64,000 bases of DNA from Mansonella perstans. Taxonomy: Eukaryota; Nematoda; Chromadorea; Rhabditida; Onchocercidae. Numbering within the stretch: the first letter of the stretch is position 1; each line of letters begins with the position of its first letter. Shown here piece by piece: positions 12,890-26,771 of the stretch. The position numbers and the translations under genes are program-made. The DNA lies in assembly GCA_037074765.1 (NCBI GenBank), contig JBAMDO010000004.1:1-64000 (forward strand), read 5' to 3'. A model generated the notes under the pieces. The model was not told the DNA's origin. It did no database searches and was given only the letters and a program-made list of their open reading frames with translations.

Positions 12890-14918
12890 GTCGTATATTA
12901 TTAGACGTGCCTTGTCGGGTATGTCAGGATCATTCATCAGGAAAACATTATGGAATATTTAGTTGTGATGGTTGTGCCGGATTTTTCAAGGTTTTTAGAC
13001 TTCTTTGCGCACTTTATTTATTGCTTTGATGATTTCGAAATTTCTAAGTAATCTTTGAATCAATTATTAAAAAATTTCAAACCGCTCAACTGTAGCGTTC
13101 CATCCGACGGCACCGCCAATACGTGTGCAAAAATCGAGGTGGTGGTGAAGAAGGTAAATGTTTGGTGGATAAAACACATCGTAACCAATGTCGAGCATGT
13201 CGTCTAACGAAATGTTTGGAAATAGGCATGAACAAAGAAGCAGTACAACATGAAAGAGGCCCAAGAAATTCGACCATCCGGAGGCATATCACTTTTTACT
13301 CGTCACCATCCTCTGCTAGAGAACCATCCGTAAGTGTAACTTATGCAATTTTTGGCTTAACTACACTATTTTCTTAATTCTCTTCAATATTTAATTTGTT
13401 CACTTCTGTTTGATTAAATATATGTTTAAATGGAACTTTTGTTTACGTATAAATACAAAATATAAAGTGAGATTAAAATGAACGAAAACCATCAAAAAAA
13501 CCTGACGAGCTTTTTTTGCAGCCCGAATTTGGATGCGAAGCAGATTCTTCTGTATCATGTACTATTAATGAAATATCATCGACAACAAAAGATGCTGCAG
13601 CTCGTTTATTTTTCCAGATTTTGCACTGGTCCAAATCTTTGATTGCTTTCGCTTGCTTATCTCCTCAAGAACAAGTACTAACACTTTTTTATAATTTGGG
13701 TAATTGCGGGTATAACGTGAAAACTGCCTTATTCTTCTTCATTCATCCGTTTATGCATTTCCCAACCTTTTCCTGCTGAAGCTTTGATACTGCAAAACCC
13801 TTTAAAGATACGTGAAATGTCACGTGACATCTATCAATTTTTCTCACTGTAGCTTTCCGCAAGCTTTCTGGAAAGATCAGGGCTGCAGTTCATTTATCTT
13901 TCCAAATTTTACATTAGTCCAATCCTCGATTTTCATAGCACTACAACCATGGCAGAAGCAGGAAAAAGCCGTGAAACGCATAGCATCTGTGGCAGAACGC
14001 ATCAATCCTTGATGGTACAAGAAAAACTAAGTCTAAGTCACTGTGTCACTTCTGCCATAAACCGTTCAATCAGTATGGAACTTCAAAATCGTTTGACAGT
14101 TATATGAATACTAAATCTTAGCACACCGAAAATGGGTCACTGAGGCCAAAATTTCGAAGGTTTACTACGCATGATTGCTTTAGTAACCATTAGTAATTCT
14201 CACCGATTAACTTATGACTAATTCTTCCGCAAATTATTTATATCAGTTATATATAGCTCACGTATCATAATCAAATATGTCATTCATTTTAGGTTGCAGC
14301 ATTTACATCCTCTTGGGGTGTACTCTTCTTGCTTTCCGCTGTGGAAAACCGTTTCCTTCAAAGCAGTGTCCTGGCAAACGAGCGGACAATCAATATCCAA
14401 ATGAGGATGAAACTTTTGTCAGCAGTAAGTCAATTGGAACAGCTAAGGCTGGATTCCACGGAATATAATCAATTGCGTCTCTTAAGTCTTATCAAAGGTA
14501 TTAATTTTACGAATCATTTATGTTTAAAAAAGGAGAGGTAAACAAAGAGGAGCTTTGGAGCTCTAAAGTAAACATTTCCTTCAAGGTTTAGGCCGTATCA
14601 TTTTTAATTAGCTTTTTGAAGCATTTATTATCGCTGTGGAATCAGTATTCACAATATCCATAAATTTTAGGACGAAATCCGCAAATGGAACAATTAACGG
14701 CATTTAACTTCGCACAACATCAACAAATCACTTATCCATGTCAACCGCTGAGATATATTTCCTGCATGGTACTCCTGGAAACGATGCCACAATTCGAGAC
14801 AATTCTCTCTGAGCTTTATTTCAAACAATCGATTGGTAATGCGCCAATGTCTGCACTCGTCGCTGATATTTTATGGCCTAAGGAGGCGCGGTCACGGAAG
14901 ATTCTGCAGAAACATTGA
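12890..14918 (+). CDS. Tailless/TLX-type nuclear receptor (NHR-67), 5' exon missing
   Basis: DNA-binding transcription factor of the NR2E1 class, acting in the nucleus; in C. elegans nhr-67 controls anchor cell, vulval and neuronal fates (family knowledge). Exons 12890-12990, 13096-13329, 13522-13674, 14293-14497 and 14671-14918 join in frame. The first holds zinc finger 1 ([19 protein letters not shown], then CDGCAGFFK). The second holds [15 protein letters not shown], the second finger ([19 protein letters not shown]) and the TLX signature [13 protein letters not shown]. The ligand-binding domain starts at [16 protein letters not shown] and continues through [14 protein letters not shown] and [18 protein letters not shown] to the C-terminal [20 protein letters not shown]. 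The first resolved exon needs one base from an upstream exon; an ATG at 12342 with a donor after 12348 fits the phase but is only a candidate. The intron 13675-14292 contains a decayed copy of the preceding exon. Confidence 0.93.
13876..13935 (+). pseudogene. Decayed duplicate of an nhr-67 ligand-domain exon
   Basis: Within the intron after exon 13522-13674, a stretch beginning GCTGCAGTTCATTTATC matches GCTGCAGCTCGTTTATT of the exon at 13594 and stays aligned for about 50 nt. In the first 37 aligned bases I count 7 mismatches, all transitions. The Trp codon of FQILHWSK has become TAG and a 1-nt deletion follows, so the copy cannot encode the domain. It appears to be a dead tandem copy. Confidence 0.8.
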
Positions 14919-15034
14919 CTTCAATGTTGCAATAGAGCAGTAAAATTTTGTTTGCTGGCTTGAGTGTCTCCTTCATTCCTTGCTGTATTCTCCAGATTAT
15001 CAATTATAAATATGAATTAGAATCATAATATTGC

Positions 15035-15037
<3 letters not shown>

Positions 15038-15068
<31 letters not shown>
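15038..15068. repeat. Poly(A) tract, 31 bases
   Basis: Uninterrupted A run about 120 bp after the nhr-67 stop. No retroposed gene was seen directly upstream on this strand other than nhr-67 itself, which keeps its introns. Confidence 0.9.
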
Positions 15069-15069
<1 letters not shown>

Positions 15070-18000
15070 ACGGCGGGTTCAGTGAGAATTTCATTATTCT
15101 ATGTGATGGGAAGAAAATTAGCTGAAAAGTTTTATGTGAATTTTACCGGTATAATGGAGTTAACTGTTATTTGCTAGTATAATCAAGTTGTAAAAATGTT
15201 GCTTGTTGTGTCAATATCATTGTTATGGACAGGAGCGTTACTATTCTTTCATGCATATCTACTGAAGGTAGCATGAGTATATATGAATATACCATACATT
15301 CTGAAATAAATTTCAAGCTATTAGTTCTCGGACAATTCCACTTCTCCGTTCAGTCATCTTATTGATTAGTTACTGCTGGTCTTGCTTGATCCATGCATCG
15401 GTATGATGATTTTTTTTCGTTTGAAATTTGCTCAACTCAATCTCGACATTTCCCAGATGTAGTCGCTTCTGCGGGTACTTAGGTGTCATTTCCGGTGTTT
15501 TACAGGAGATATTTGCTGCATTCTATTCGCATTAGTTCGGTGATCTGACATTGTATCTGTATTTGTTTTCTTTTTTTTGCTTAAAAAGCATAATCTTTAA
15601 GAATATTTTTATTCTGTCGAAAAGGTACAACAAATATTTAAACACGGCAACAAAAGTGCTCATTTTAAATAACAAATTAACGTTTTTTCTTAGGCAAATA
15701 TAAGACATGGGTCATCAAATTGCTTGTTTTGTTGTGGTCATGCGCAGCATGTAGAAGCACAAATCATCGTATCATTTCGATCATTCATTGCTTGTTTTTT
15801 GTGCAGTAATTAGTCTTGAAAAGGAAGCACAAAAAGTAGTATAGAAAAAAACCAATTTTTGATAGTCCAAGAAAAATCTTTGGAAAAATGGATTTTCTGC
15901 AATACCACATTATGCGGACCGGAATTAGTTATCATAATCTGTTGATTATTAATTACAGTCCGTGTTGAGAATTTGGCATTAAATAGCTTCTTGTTTTATT
16001 TGCAAATCTTCCAAAATTACTCAGATATTCTCTGCGTAAAGCAGAAAACATGTGAAAGACTAATAAGATTCTAATAAACGATACTGTTATATGGCAAAGT
16101 TAATCACCTCGACCCACAGCTGCCGATTGTATTTAGTCTAGAATTGATAATCAGAAGTCTATTGAAGTTCACAATCCAGCAGAGTACCTCGTTTCTTTCC
16201 GCGAAAATATTTACCGTGCGAATCACAGCAGGCAACATCGTTAACGCACCTTCTCCGCATAATTAATCTTCATTCAACTGTGTTCTTCTGTCAAACATCA
16301 ATCATATGCCAATTATCAAAATTACATTAAATATTTTGGCCTATTTACCACAAAAATATTGTTCCAAAATCAAAGATCTTGCAGCACAGTTGTGCTTTTT
16401 ACTAAACTCTAAAAGGGGCTTTAAAGAAAAAAGAAGGAAGGAGGAAATGGTCTAGTATAGAATTAATGCATATTGTGTTTTGTTAGCAAGCAGATAAATG
16501 AGAAATAAAATAAGTGATTTACAGATTCATGAGCAATAGACATATTAATCGGAATTTCAAGAACTAATCTTCGTGAACGGAAAGTCGATTAACTCCTTAC
16601 AGTATTCCATCGGATTTGTTAACAATATGGAGTAATAGGACAAACAGCGAACTTTTTAGAAGAGTACCGACAATTTGGGAAGTATGTATCAATAACTTGG
16701 GTAATCGGATGAGTGGAAAACAAAGGGTACCATTGAAACATGCAAAGAATTGCTAATCCTGATTCTTTTCTGAAGTACTATGAATACCAAAAAACAAAAA
16801 AGTGGGACTTACCGAAAGCAACTTATTTACAATGCGTTCAGTAATTTATGTCTTTATTGGACTGAAACAATTTATTGATGTTGGTGCACAATTTTTACTG
16901 CACATTTATCGACTTTTTGTGCATAAATACAAATGCGATTGCTAGTTATTTATCTTTCAAAACTTTGTACAAATTCATATTTCAACATGAATAGAATCAT
17001 TATATCCATATAAAATACTATCTAGAAAGCAATGTTTATATACTGAACAAACAAGAAGTACCTTACAAAACATATGCTGAAAGAAATATTGACCTTCTAC
17101 AATTGTTGCCCTAAGAATGCAGACATGACAACTACTAGTTATGCCGCATTCATTACCTGCATTGATATTTTATCGAACATTTCACTGCATCTAAAATTAC
17201 TGATATTACTGATCTATTGGAATTACTCATTTTTTTCATATATAGCTTGAAATTTTTGCTTTAAAGCACTAAAAACACATTTTCCTCCAAAAACTTCTTT
17301 ATTTTGATTACTCTTTGCCACCATGTTAGCGCAGAGTCAACTTTTAACAATAAAGAAGCAAATTCATTCCTATTAATGAAACTTATAGCAATAAAAGATC
17401 ATCAACATATACGCATATTTAAATTATTTTCAGATATTCTAAATAAATAAAGGATTGAACAGCAAACTATCACGGCAGTTAAAAGAAGTGAACAGCTCTG
17501 AATAAATGCAACCAACTGTACTGATTATTCGATGTTTTTTTTTTTTTTTTTTTCACATTATTTTAATTGAATCCATTTCGCTTTGATCATAACCACATTT
17601 TATTTGAAATACCATATTATCTTTACACCCATTTCACAAGTTAATTAAACAAGACCTGAATCGCAGTCAGAAAATCAACAATCTACGGAAACTGGCTAAT
17701 CCGGACGTTAAAAAATTCCAAAAATGTGTCGTATAGAAATTATAAGTCTTGCGATTTCTTCATAAAAACAGACAAGCAGCTGTTCAAATTGAAATGTCAT
17801 ATCTAAGTAGGCAAACTGAACTTCCAAAATTTTCAAAGATAACGAAATACTAGTCGCTTTTTGCACCGAAAGCACCGCATGACAATATTTGAAGCCACCA
17901 TAATACCATCGAAAACAAGATTCGAGAGAAAAATACATAAATAAGCACAGTGAGGGTTCATATTAATAGGATGATTCCTCTAAAGTGCAAAAAATGTAGC

Positions 18001-21000
18001 AAATACTTCAACAGGTATGCAATAGGAATGAAATCCGAGAAGAAATTGAAATTACTCCGAAAATTTTGCGGGAAAAGAAAAACTTTTAATTCCACATTTC
18101 TGAAAAAGCATCAGCAGTTTTTTTTGAACTCGAAGATTTGCAGGAGAGGATACTTAATTATCGATATAATTTTTAATATGTATTAAATTCACATCAGTGC
18201 ATTTCATGTCATTTCACATATAAATGTATCCTATGTGCATCAAATTTATATATCGTCGAAAAGCACAAATCCTTACAAATGTGAAGAGGATTTAACGTAA
18301 AATTTGGAATTATCATCAAATGGAATTTCAAAGTCTTAGTTAATAACTGGTCAATAACTGTAGAGTTTCCATTTGATGGGCTTATTTAACAAACTATACT
18401 TAATGACATGACTAATAAAATGATATTCATGCCCACTAATACCTAACAAAGTCTCACAGCAGATATTAATTACTCTGATAATTCTTCTTTTTTAAAAAAT
18501 AAGTTCCTAAATTTCAAAACATTTATAATATCACCAGAAGTGTTGGATTTTTCCTGGTTTATTTTATCAACATTAGGAAAAATAATCATAGCACATGCCG
18601 ACAGTTGTGTGCAAGATATTCGAAGAGAATAAAATTTTCGTCTGAATATCTTATTAATGGGATTTTTTTCATTTAAAATATGTAGTTGTTGTTGATGTTT
18701 TATAATCATTTGTTATCAGCTATTACAAAATGCAAACAAAATGGTATGGTTTAAACATTTTCCAAAACCAAAGTATCAACTCAAAGAAAGTGACATTTTC
18801 AACTTTAACAAAGGAACTCATCATTTCCATTTCTAAGTTTATTATCTGATTCTTCGATTTCCCACCAAATCATTCCATTATTACTATCATTTCCTCACTC
18901 AGGTAAAAATTTAGATTTTATTAAAATCTAAAATGCATTTAACTAGACTAGCTAAGCAGTATCTTACGGATCACACATGAATAATTGGTGTTCACTATTT
19001 TGACTGGAATTTTATCAGCGTCTGTTAAAAGCGAATAAAAATGCTTAAGCATAATATAATGAAAAAGCTGCCTAATTTTTGAATCAAAAATTCGGAGTCG
19101 TTACACTATAGTTTATCTCGTTTATACTTTATGCACGAAGCTTTAGATGCCTGAGAACTTCTCTCGGATGTAACAGGGATACATACCTCGTTTTAAAGCG
19201 CAGTAACTGAGTGTCATAGAACCAAATACTGATTTTATTTATTCATTCACTTTGTTTCGATTTTTTTTTTTTTTTTTGATGTCTTTGAGAAAACGATGCA
19301 TAAAACTTGTCACTAGGTTTCCTCAACATTTTTTACGACTTTAGCGATTCAACTAAATTAAGCAATTTTCTTTTTGATTATAAGTTTGAGAAGAAAGAAT
19401 AATAGCATATGTTCCCTGTCTAAATGCTTGACCTATTTATCAATATCGAGTAAATCTACGTAGTCGTGTCATTAACTACTGTCCCTGATGATACTTGCTT
19501 GCTATATTAAGGAAATCGAAGTAATGATAGTACTTTGCTTGGGGTTTTTGATGTTGTTCAAACTGTCGCTAATCGAAGAATAGAGCATGAATCATACGGC
19601 CCGAATTTAATTTCAGTTCCAATCGCGAAACTCGAATTTAAAATATATGCAGCTCAATACAAAAGCATGTTAGTAGCGGTAGCAACATTCTTCGCCATTT
19701 CTGCAAACAATCAGAATTTTAGGTTAAATGGAATCAAAATTTTAAGTTTTTAAACGCGAAGAACTTAACTGGACTTGCAATAATCGAAGTAGAATATTTA
19801 AATGTTACAACAGGAAAAAATTAAATGAGACTTGAAGTGAACTTGTGGCTGAGCTTATAACACGACTTCCTACTCTTTGTCCATCAGCAGCTAAATTGTT
19901 AAAAGGTTGTTGATAAAGTTAATAGCGCACTTTCAACAATTTAAAATATTTAGCGTTCCAGAGTAACATATTATAGATGCTCGGGTGGTAACAATCGCTT
20001 TCTCGCTGTAATTCGTCTTCTGAAATCAAAGAGATCTGTTGGAAAATTTTTCAAAACATTGCTATGATTCTAATTCAAATGACGAACAATTTGACACATG
20101 TAAGCAGGATCTGAAATGTGAACTATATTGATTAGCTTATCTGTCAATCCCTTGTGATGTATACTTCAATATGCTACATACTGTAATCAATTTAACAAGT
20201 AAGATACCGGTGGTACGATAGTTTTAGTTTACCGCTCGTAAAAAATTCTGATTAAATGATTGTAATTGCTATCAAGAAAACATTGCCAAGCCGGGGAGGA
20301 TATTTTGCAACTAAATGTATTGCTTAAATGTTAATAAAATGAATGCGGTAAAGCTTGCACAGACTGTTAGTATTTGGTTGATCAACTATCAAGATGCCTA
20401 TATTTTTATGGATCTGATTTGAAAAAAATAGCGACAGCATAGTGTTCGTTGAAAAGACATTCATAAAAGGAGATAGATCTCCCATGTGTATCAAATTATG
20501 CGTCATTTGAAACAGAATCACACTGTTTTGAAAAAGTTCCCAGCGATTGCTGTAATCTTGATTTCTTTGATTTCGGAAGATGAATTGCAGCGAGAAAACG
20601 ATCATTTTCGCCCCAGTGTCTGTAATGTGATACTCTGGAAAGTTAAACATTTCTAATTGTTGAAAACAGCCCAATCATATTTATAATATCTCCAAAGAGA
20701 AGGCTTTTTTGTAAGAAATTTCAAAATAAGCGAGAAATCAAGAAACAGGATGCAAGTAATGCAGTAAATAAGTTTTGACCTGGTACTACTTCGTTCATAT
20801 ATCTTTCATTTTTGGAAATCTCTATTCTTAATCTTCTCCCAAAATTACCGTAAACAAGAGGTGAGACTAATTCTTATTCCCCATTTATTACGCTCAATTA
20901 TGATATTAAAACAGGGTTAAAACAAGCATAGGTGAATATGCTGAATATCAAACAAAACAAATACCGACAGGAATTTATATTTCATATCATTGTTACATGC

Positions 21001-21125
21001 CAAAAATAAAAACTGCGGTACAATCAGTATAAATCACAGCTGGAAAATTGCCATTATTGCAACAATTTGCTTTCCTAATAAATATTTTAATTATCCAAAA
21101 TTATCTCAAACTTCCAAAACCTTCG

Positions 21126-21130
<5 letters not shown>

Positions 21131-21162
<32 letters not shown>
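21131..21162. repeat. Poly(A) tract, 32 bases
   Basis: Uninterrupted A run about 600 bp below the 3' end of the minus-strand GALNT gene. No adjacent retroposed sequence was recognised. Confidence 0.9.
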
Positions 21163-21163
<1 letters not shown>

Positions 21164-21780
21164 AAGTTTCATAACTCTGGGAAGTGATAACAATTCTATA
21201 ACGGATCGAACTAATAAAAATTAATCTAGCTTTCACAGATCAATTGAATAGGCCAAAAATTCAACCATAAAAAGGTCCAAAAGCTTTCAAATGGCTGGCA
21301 AGGCCCTAGAGAATCGTAAACAATATTCAAAAAATACCATCATATATGATAACATTTATAATGTCAAACATAACAACATCGACATTAAAAAAACTGGAAT
21401 GAGATTATGAAAGAGTTGCAATACATAATTTTAAGGAGCAATGTGTAGAGATTGGAACATAAATAAAATTAGAAAAATTTCCCTAAGATCCCAAATTCAG
21501 GTGAATTTCGCCCATTGTCATTCATGCTTTCAGAAGAAACAATTTTGTGTCCAGATTATTGCAAACTTCTATCAACATATTCAATGACAAGTGAAAAAGT
21601 TAATAAAAAACCGACGGAATAAAAATGCAACCCGTATGAATGCAATCACAGCAGTTTTCTAGCATTATATGAATACAAAGTCATCGAACGGTAGGAAAAA
21701 CACTCCAGAACAAATACCTCAATGATGAAGTATATCAGAAATCAGAATAAACTTTTCTATTGCTTCACTAAGTTTTTAAT

Positions 21781-24700
21781 TCAAGTTTCTTTATTACGTG
21801 CCTGAATCAGTTTCAGATTAATTTTCGTCCATGTCCACTTTTGACTTTGCCGCTTCGAATCACAAGGATTCATAAAAATTTCTGCTCGCTCCACATCGCA
21901 ATCCATGCACAAGTTACTAATCGGATGATACATCTGCTGCTTGTCCGGCAGATATTTAAAATGTTGATTACCCCGCATGCCATGGCTGAGATGAAGAAAT
22001 TTTAGAATTATCTATTCAATTCAAAATCATCCTTCCTTCAAAAAACAAGGAACTATAACATTAAAAAGAAAATCTTCGTAACTTTCCAAAAAGACCGATA
22101 AATCAGAAAATGATTTCTGTATGAAAACTGATAAAAAATTTGTCTTAAAAATTACCAAGAAAATAAAACAATAGGCGCCTTCTCTCTAGAAACTGAAACA
22201 TCGAAACACATTGTTCGCGTGTGAAGCCGTACATCGCGCCAAAATGTGAGTCGAAGGTTCTTGAAAATTTAGACATCTCCAATACTTTAAAGTAATTTAG
22301 AAAAAGTAATGAAAGAAGTTCCTCAGCGAAAGAAATATTACTTACTTGTTCCCCATTATTCAATGGGTTGTCACTGAGACATTTACGTAAACCAAACGTT
22401 TGTTCAGCATTTTTGAAGTTCGCGTCCACACATTTATTTGCTGCAGTACTGCGCAGCTCACCTATATAATTACTTAAGTAAACCCTTAATAAGTTTAGAT
22501 CTAATTAATGATCTGTTCCAACAGCAATAGCAAATAAACGTTACTTAACCTTTAGCACTATCTTCCGGCTCTATTGCAGGATAGAACTTTTCCTGATCGA
22601 AAGCAATCTCTTTCATGAACCAGTCAAACGATTTACATTTAAGTCTTTTTCTAACTGCTTTCTGCTTGCTGACATCACCTAAAAACAATTTTTGCTGCCA
22701 TAAATTAGAATTTGATTTGATTTCAGTAACTCACTTCCACCACTAAATAACCCCAACAGTTTCAGGCAACATATATTTTACCAAAAAAATCATACCAAAA
22801 TCAACAGAAAGCAGAAGTGGTCTGCGCTTGTACAAAAATTTTGCATATTCATCCATCCATACTTCAGCAACTCTAAATATTCCTTATCGGTCGATTAATA
22901 AAACTGGAATTCCATTGTTTACGACCGTTATATTTTTGGTATAAAGAATAAAAATATACCTCCTATAATTTTTGGAAATGAAATCACCGATACCCGGATC
23001 TGGAAAAGGAAGATATTTACAACGATAAATGTGTCCAACTCTTGAACAAGGAGCATCAACCATTGTTCCATGACACTGCCACACCTAACAACATCCAACT
23101 GAATAGGCCAAGCAAAAATTTCTTAGAAATGATATAACAGATTTTTAGTATTTCCATCCGTTTCGAACTACTTAAAATAGTAGTACTACCGCCCTTACAC
23201 TCAAACAACGATTTTGAAGTCTTAAGAATAAGATACCATTGTTTCTGAAAAGAATGTAATACCCAGAGCTTTGCATGACTATGAGCAAAATAACTTGAAC
23301 AATACGGGCCGAATAAAAATTTTAAAAGAAAGTCCAAGTTTATGTTCGGGAAAAAAGATCATGACCCACCTTGAAAGATAGTTCATACTGTTCACCACCC
23401 CATATTTCAAGGCCTTCATCATAACCTCCCAACTCCCAAAACCATTTCCTACTGATTGCAAAATATCCACCAGCCATGACTGGATTATGATAGGGACGCG
23501 TTGGATTTTTCTTATTATCTTCTGTTAAAGGCAAGCGCTTGTAATTGAATTCCCAATCAAAAGAACCTGAAAGTTGGAAGTATATATCAACCACCTTTTA
23601 AATCTTTTTAAAAAGTCGTGAAGAGAAGAAAAATATCAAACCTCTGCCACCCTCATCTTGTGCACGGTATTCGTAAGTATTGCAGTCAATAACATCGATA
23701 AAAGGACAAACTACTGTTCTGAAAAAAACGCATATCTGCGAACGTCAGGCAAAATTTTTTAAGAATGCAAAGAACAACGATATTCACTGCAGTTTTTTGA
23801 AAATCGCAATACTGCTTTGCAAATTCGCAATCGATTCAATCACAAAATTTACTTATAATCAAGCGCGATTGGTTCAATGAGTGGTGGCAACCAGTTATAA
23901 TTTGCTTCTGAATGAGCATCCAAGAACACAATCACATCGGCCGTTATATGCCGTGCACCTATTTGACGCGCCCGAATCAATCCTTCTCTTTGCCTAAATT
24001 AATCAAAAAATCCTTGAGAAATGAGAGAAAACTTGGGAAGAATTCAAAAAAGTTTGCTGAATTAGTTTACAAAAAATTACTGGGTACGAATAACTTCCAC
24101 AATGTGATTGAGACCAGCTTTTTTCAGAAACTCTTCAAGTGGTTTCTTTAGGAACAGTTTTGTACTTCCATCATCGACAAGAATAACTTTTTTCATTATA
24201 CTTTTTGGAGAACGATTTATAACAGAATACACGCTTCTTAGAAGCGTAGAATTGTGCTGAAAGAAAAAATAATAAATTGGTAGAGCAACAACATCGTGTG
24301 ATAGTGAAAATTAAACAAATTTTTCGTTCATAATGACGAACATACCTCATTATGAAAAGGAATAACCACTCCTACGGTAGGCAGTTTCTCGAGATAAACC
24401 ATATCCTTGCACCCGGAATGCCGTAGATCTTTAACCGAACGATTCAAAGCAATCAAATCGCTGATATAGGCGTCATAACCGTTTGCACGGTACAGATCAT
24501 TCTAAAAATGTGATAAGCCAGAAAAATAATATTATTCATTATCTGATTAAATGATTTCCAAAATGCTACGTTTTTACAGCTGATTACGTCTGCTTGATTC
24601 TAAAACATCTGTGAATCCATCGAACTTCTCGTATGAAACAGATCATTTACATTTCATAATCAAGAATTTCAAAAAAGAACTTGGGAGCTAACCCGTAACT

Positions 24701-25276
24701 TCTTGAATTCGTCAACAGCTACTACCACCGGTTTGCCACCCTCGCCAAGACCTTGTCTTAGTGCATCATGTTTCATGAACTCATAATCATGCCAGTCCCT
24801 TTTACCAAAATTTTTAAATGAATCGAATGGAGCAATATCGTTATCCACTAAAATTCTGTGAAAGGTAAAACAGATTTTCTTCTTTTGTAGAATTTAAAAC
24901 GAAATATTCCTTAATTTGCACTTTTGGCAATTCAGGAATAAAATGACAACTTTAAGTATCAAATTAAAATTCCTCTCTAGAACATAATTTCATGGAACTA
25001 TTCTATCTTCTTCCTAAAAAAAAACTAAAACAATCACTCAATGCATAGATTTATCGAATGCTTCTTAGTGTCCAAAAAAAAAAAAAAAAAAAACAAACAA
25101 ATGTGTATCTGCTGAACGCTATTTCCAATAACACCAGACATCATACCTTCCTGCTCCTTTTCATGCATCTCTGGCATTTTTTGTGTACAAAAAATTGCAT
25201 AAAATCCAATAAAACAAAAGGCTGGGACAAATACCAGCGTTCGTCTGCTGCATCGCCTAAAGTAACGCCATGACAT
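21781..25276 (-). CDS. Polypeptide N-acetylgalactosaminyltransferase, GALNT10-type
   Basis: Golgi type II membrane enzyme that starts mucin-type O-glycosylation by moving GalNAc from UDP-GalNAc to Ser/Thr. Thirteen exons run leftwards from 25276-25147 to 21985-21781 (others: 24847-24693, 24501-24346, 24256-24081, 23993-23853, 23718-23642, 23566-23370, 23084-22960, 22872-22796, 22678-22550, 22461-22346, 22259-22156) and join in frame to 595 residues; human GALNT10 is about 603. Residues 14-30 form a signal anchor after a basic tail. VVIPFHNE and VILVDDGS open the GT-A fold. The metal-binding DxH is DAH (231-233, in [16 protein letters not shown]). The GalT motif is [22 protein letters not shown]-terminal ricin-type lectin domain follows, with KCVDANF, MCFDVS, CMDCDV and a QKWTW motif. 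The start ATG follows an acceptor-like TTATTCAG by 15 nt, suitable for trans-splicing. Assignment to the T10 subgroup is from memory of the alignment. Confidence 0.95.
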
Positions 25277-26771
25277 GTCTTTCAAGATTACCTGAATAAA
25301 AATTTTCAGCACTAATTTTATAGGACTAATTGAAACCGCAACGTATATCTAAGTATATTTAAAAAAAGTCATAAATGAGATATAATGAATTTTCTGAATT
25401 AAAATTCCAAACTAATAAAACTGTGAACAAGAGAATTTCATTCGAAAAAATTAATTATAGCACAACAGAAAGCAGGAAAAATTGAAGTAAAATAACCACT
25501 ACTATTTCAAAAATTGCACTTCTGAAAATAAACCAAATTGCTATGAAAGAAATCAGAAAAACATTTCCAACCAGCGACAATAACAGGAAATTTCGGTCTG
25601 AGGAAAATGATTAAGGTATAATCACTCAATTACACAGAATTTCGACAAATGAATGACATAAATAAGTAGCGCCAGCACTAATCGAACATTGATGTACAGT
25701 GCTGGTAAATGGTATGTTTGAATTTATTAAAAAAGAAATTTGCTAAGCAACACCGGGTGAAGTAATTTGATGTACCGCGACTTTAAATCGTTTCTGCAAA
25801 ATTCGGAATGAAAAAAAAAAAAAACACATCACCAGGATTATTCGGAGGCGTACAGCTATCACTAGATGGTGGGAATGATTGGATATCGCCTTCATAAAGA
25901 GGCTGACGACATTTGTCTAGTCGTAGAATTATTCTTTATGGTCCCACCTGTTAGTTACTATAGCAGCTATTCGAATTATCTGACTTTAGCAGCCAAAGCT
26001 GCATTTTTGAATTGCTTAATGCCTTTAGATGCATAACTCATTGTGTTTCAACACTATCCCGAACGCTGCTACTCGTAACATGCAATGAAAAACCTTTACA
26101 ATCCCAGTCATTCGGTAGAAAATTTCAATTCACCTGTCAGAATTTAAATAAGACATTCTGAGCTTGAAATTTTATAGTTGTACTTCAGAAATTATTATTT
26201 ATAGTACAGCGGGACTTATGACCAAACGGTCCATTCAAAAAATCACATCTCGTAGTTAAATTTTCGGCACTATTAACCCAGTATCAAAGTAAAGCCTACA
26301 GGAAACTGTGCAACACCAACTTTGAAGTTTACGTTTTTGTTCTTAATTTTTTTCTTTTTCAAGTTCTATAGCCATCCTGCATTGTTAAAATTGACAGAAA
26401 AATTTCCATAAAAATTAGAAACAAAACAGATTAAGCTTCACCGCACGCTATTTTAATCAAAGAATTCAAACTCCTGCTACCAGCTGCAATCTCGGAACAG
26501 ATGGCATCACAATGCAGTTCATATTCTGATTGAAACCGCTTATTTCAAATTTCATCAAAATATTTACTATATAAGAATGAGCAACAAACAGCAAAAAACT
26601 AATAAAGGAAAAAAAATTAAATCATAAAGAAACTCCCTGCGTATCGATTCAATTTACCTATAACTGACTGATTTGTTACAGCCTCCATTAGCATCATCTA
26701 TATGTTTGAAAATATCAGTCATTAATATCCGACAATTACATGACCAAGCACTTTCATTCCAATGCACATTA
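25277..26771. other. Intergenic, 5' flank of the GALNT gene and 3' flank of nft-1
   Basis: About 1.5 kb of AT-rich DNA between two genes on the same (minus) strand. No open frame with a recognisable product was seen. The part near 25277 should hold the GALNT promoter; the part near 26771 the nft-1 3' UTR. Confidence 0.6.

Larger units (their letters stand above)
14919..21780. other. 6.9 kb stretch without a recognised gene
   Basis: Between nhr-67 and the 3' end of the convergent GALNT gene. It contains a 31-base A tract at 15038-15068, a T tract near 17536-17554, another near 19261-19278, and a 32-base A tract at 21131-21162. Open frames at 17950-18186, 19535-19753 and 20324-20674 show no recognisable domain or splice chain. 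It may contain regulatory DNA or non-coding transcripts. Confidence 0.55.

Noticed and set aside
13812..14012. 66-residue frame inside the nhr-67 intron
   Set aside because: It is an off-frame reading across the decayed LBD exon copy, not a separate gene.
15038..15068. Poly(A) tract as the tail of a processed retrogene
   Set aside because: The upstream nhr-67 has introns and no intronless gene precedes the tract, so a simple homopolymer is more likely.
17950..18186. Frame with CKKCSKYF resembling half a zinc finger
   Set aside because: Only one Cys pair, with no His pair at the right distance and no flanking exons.
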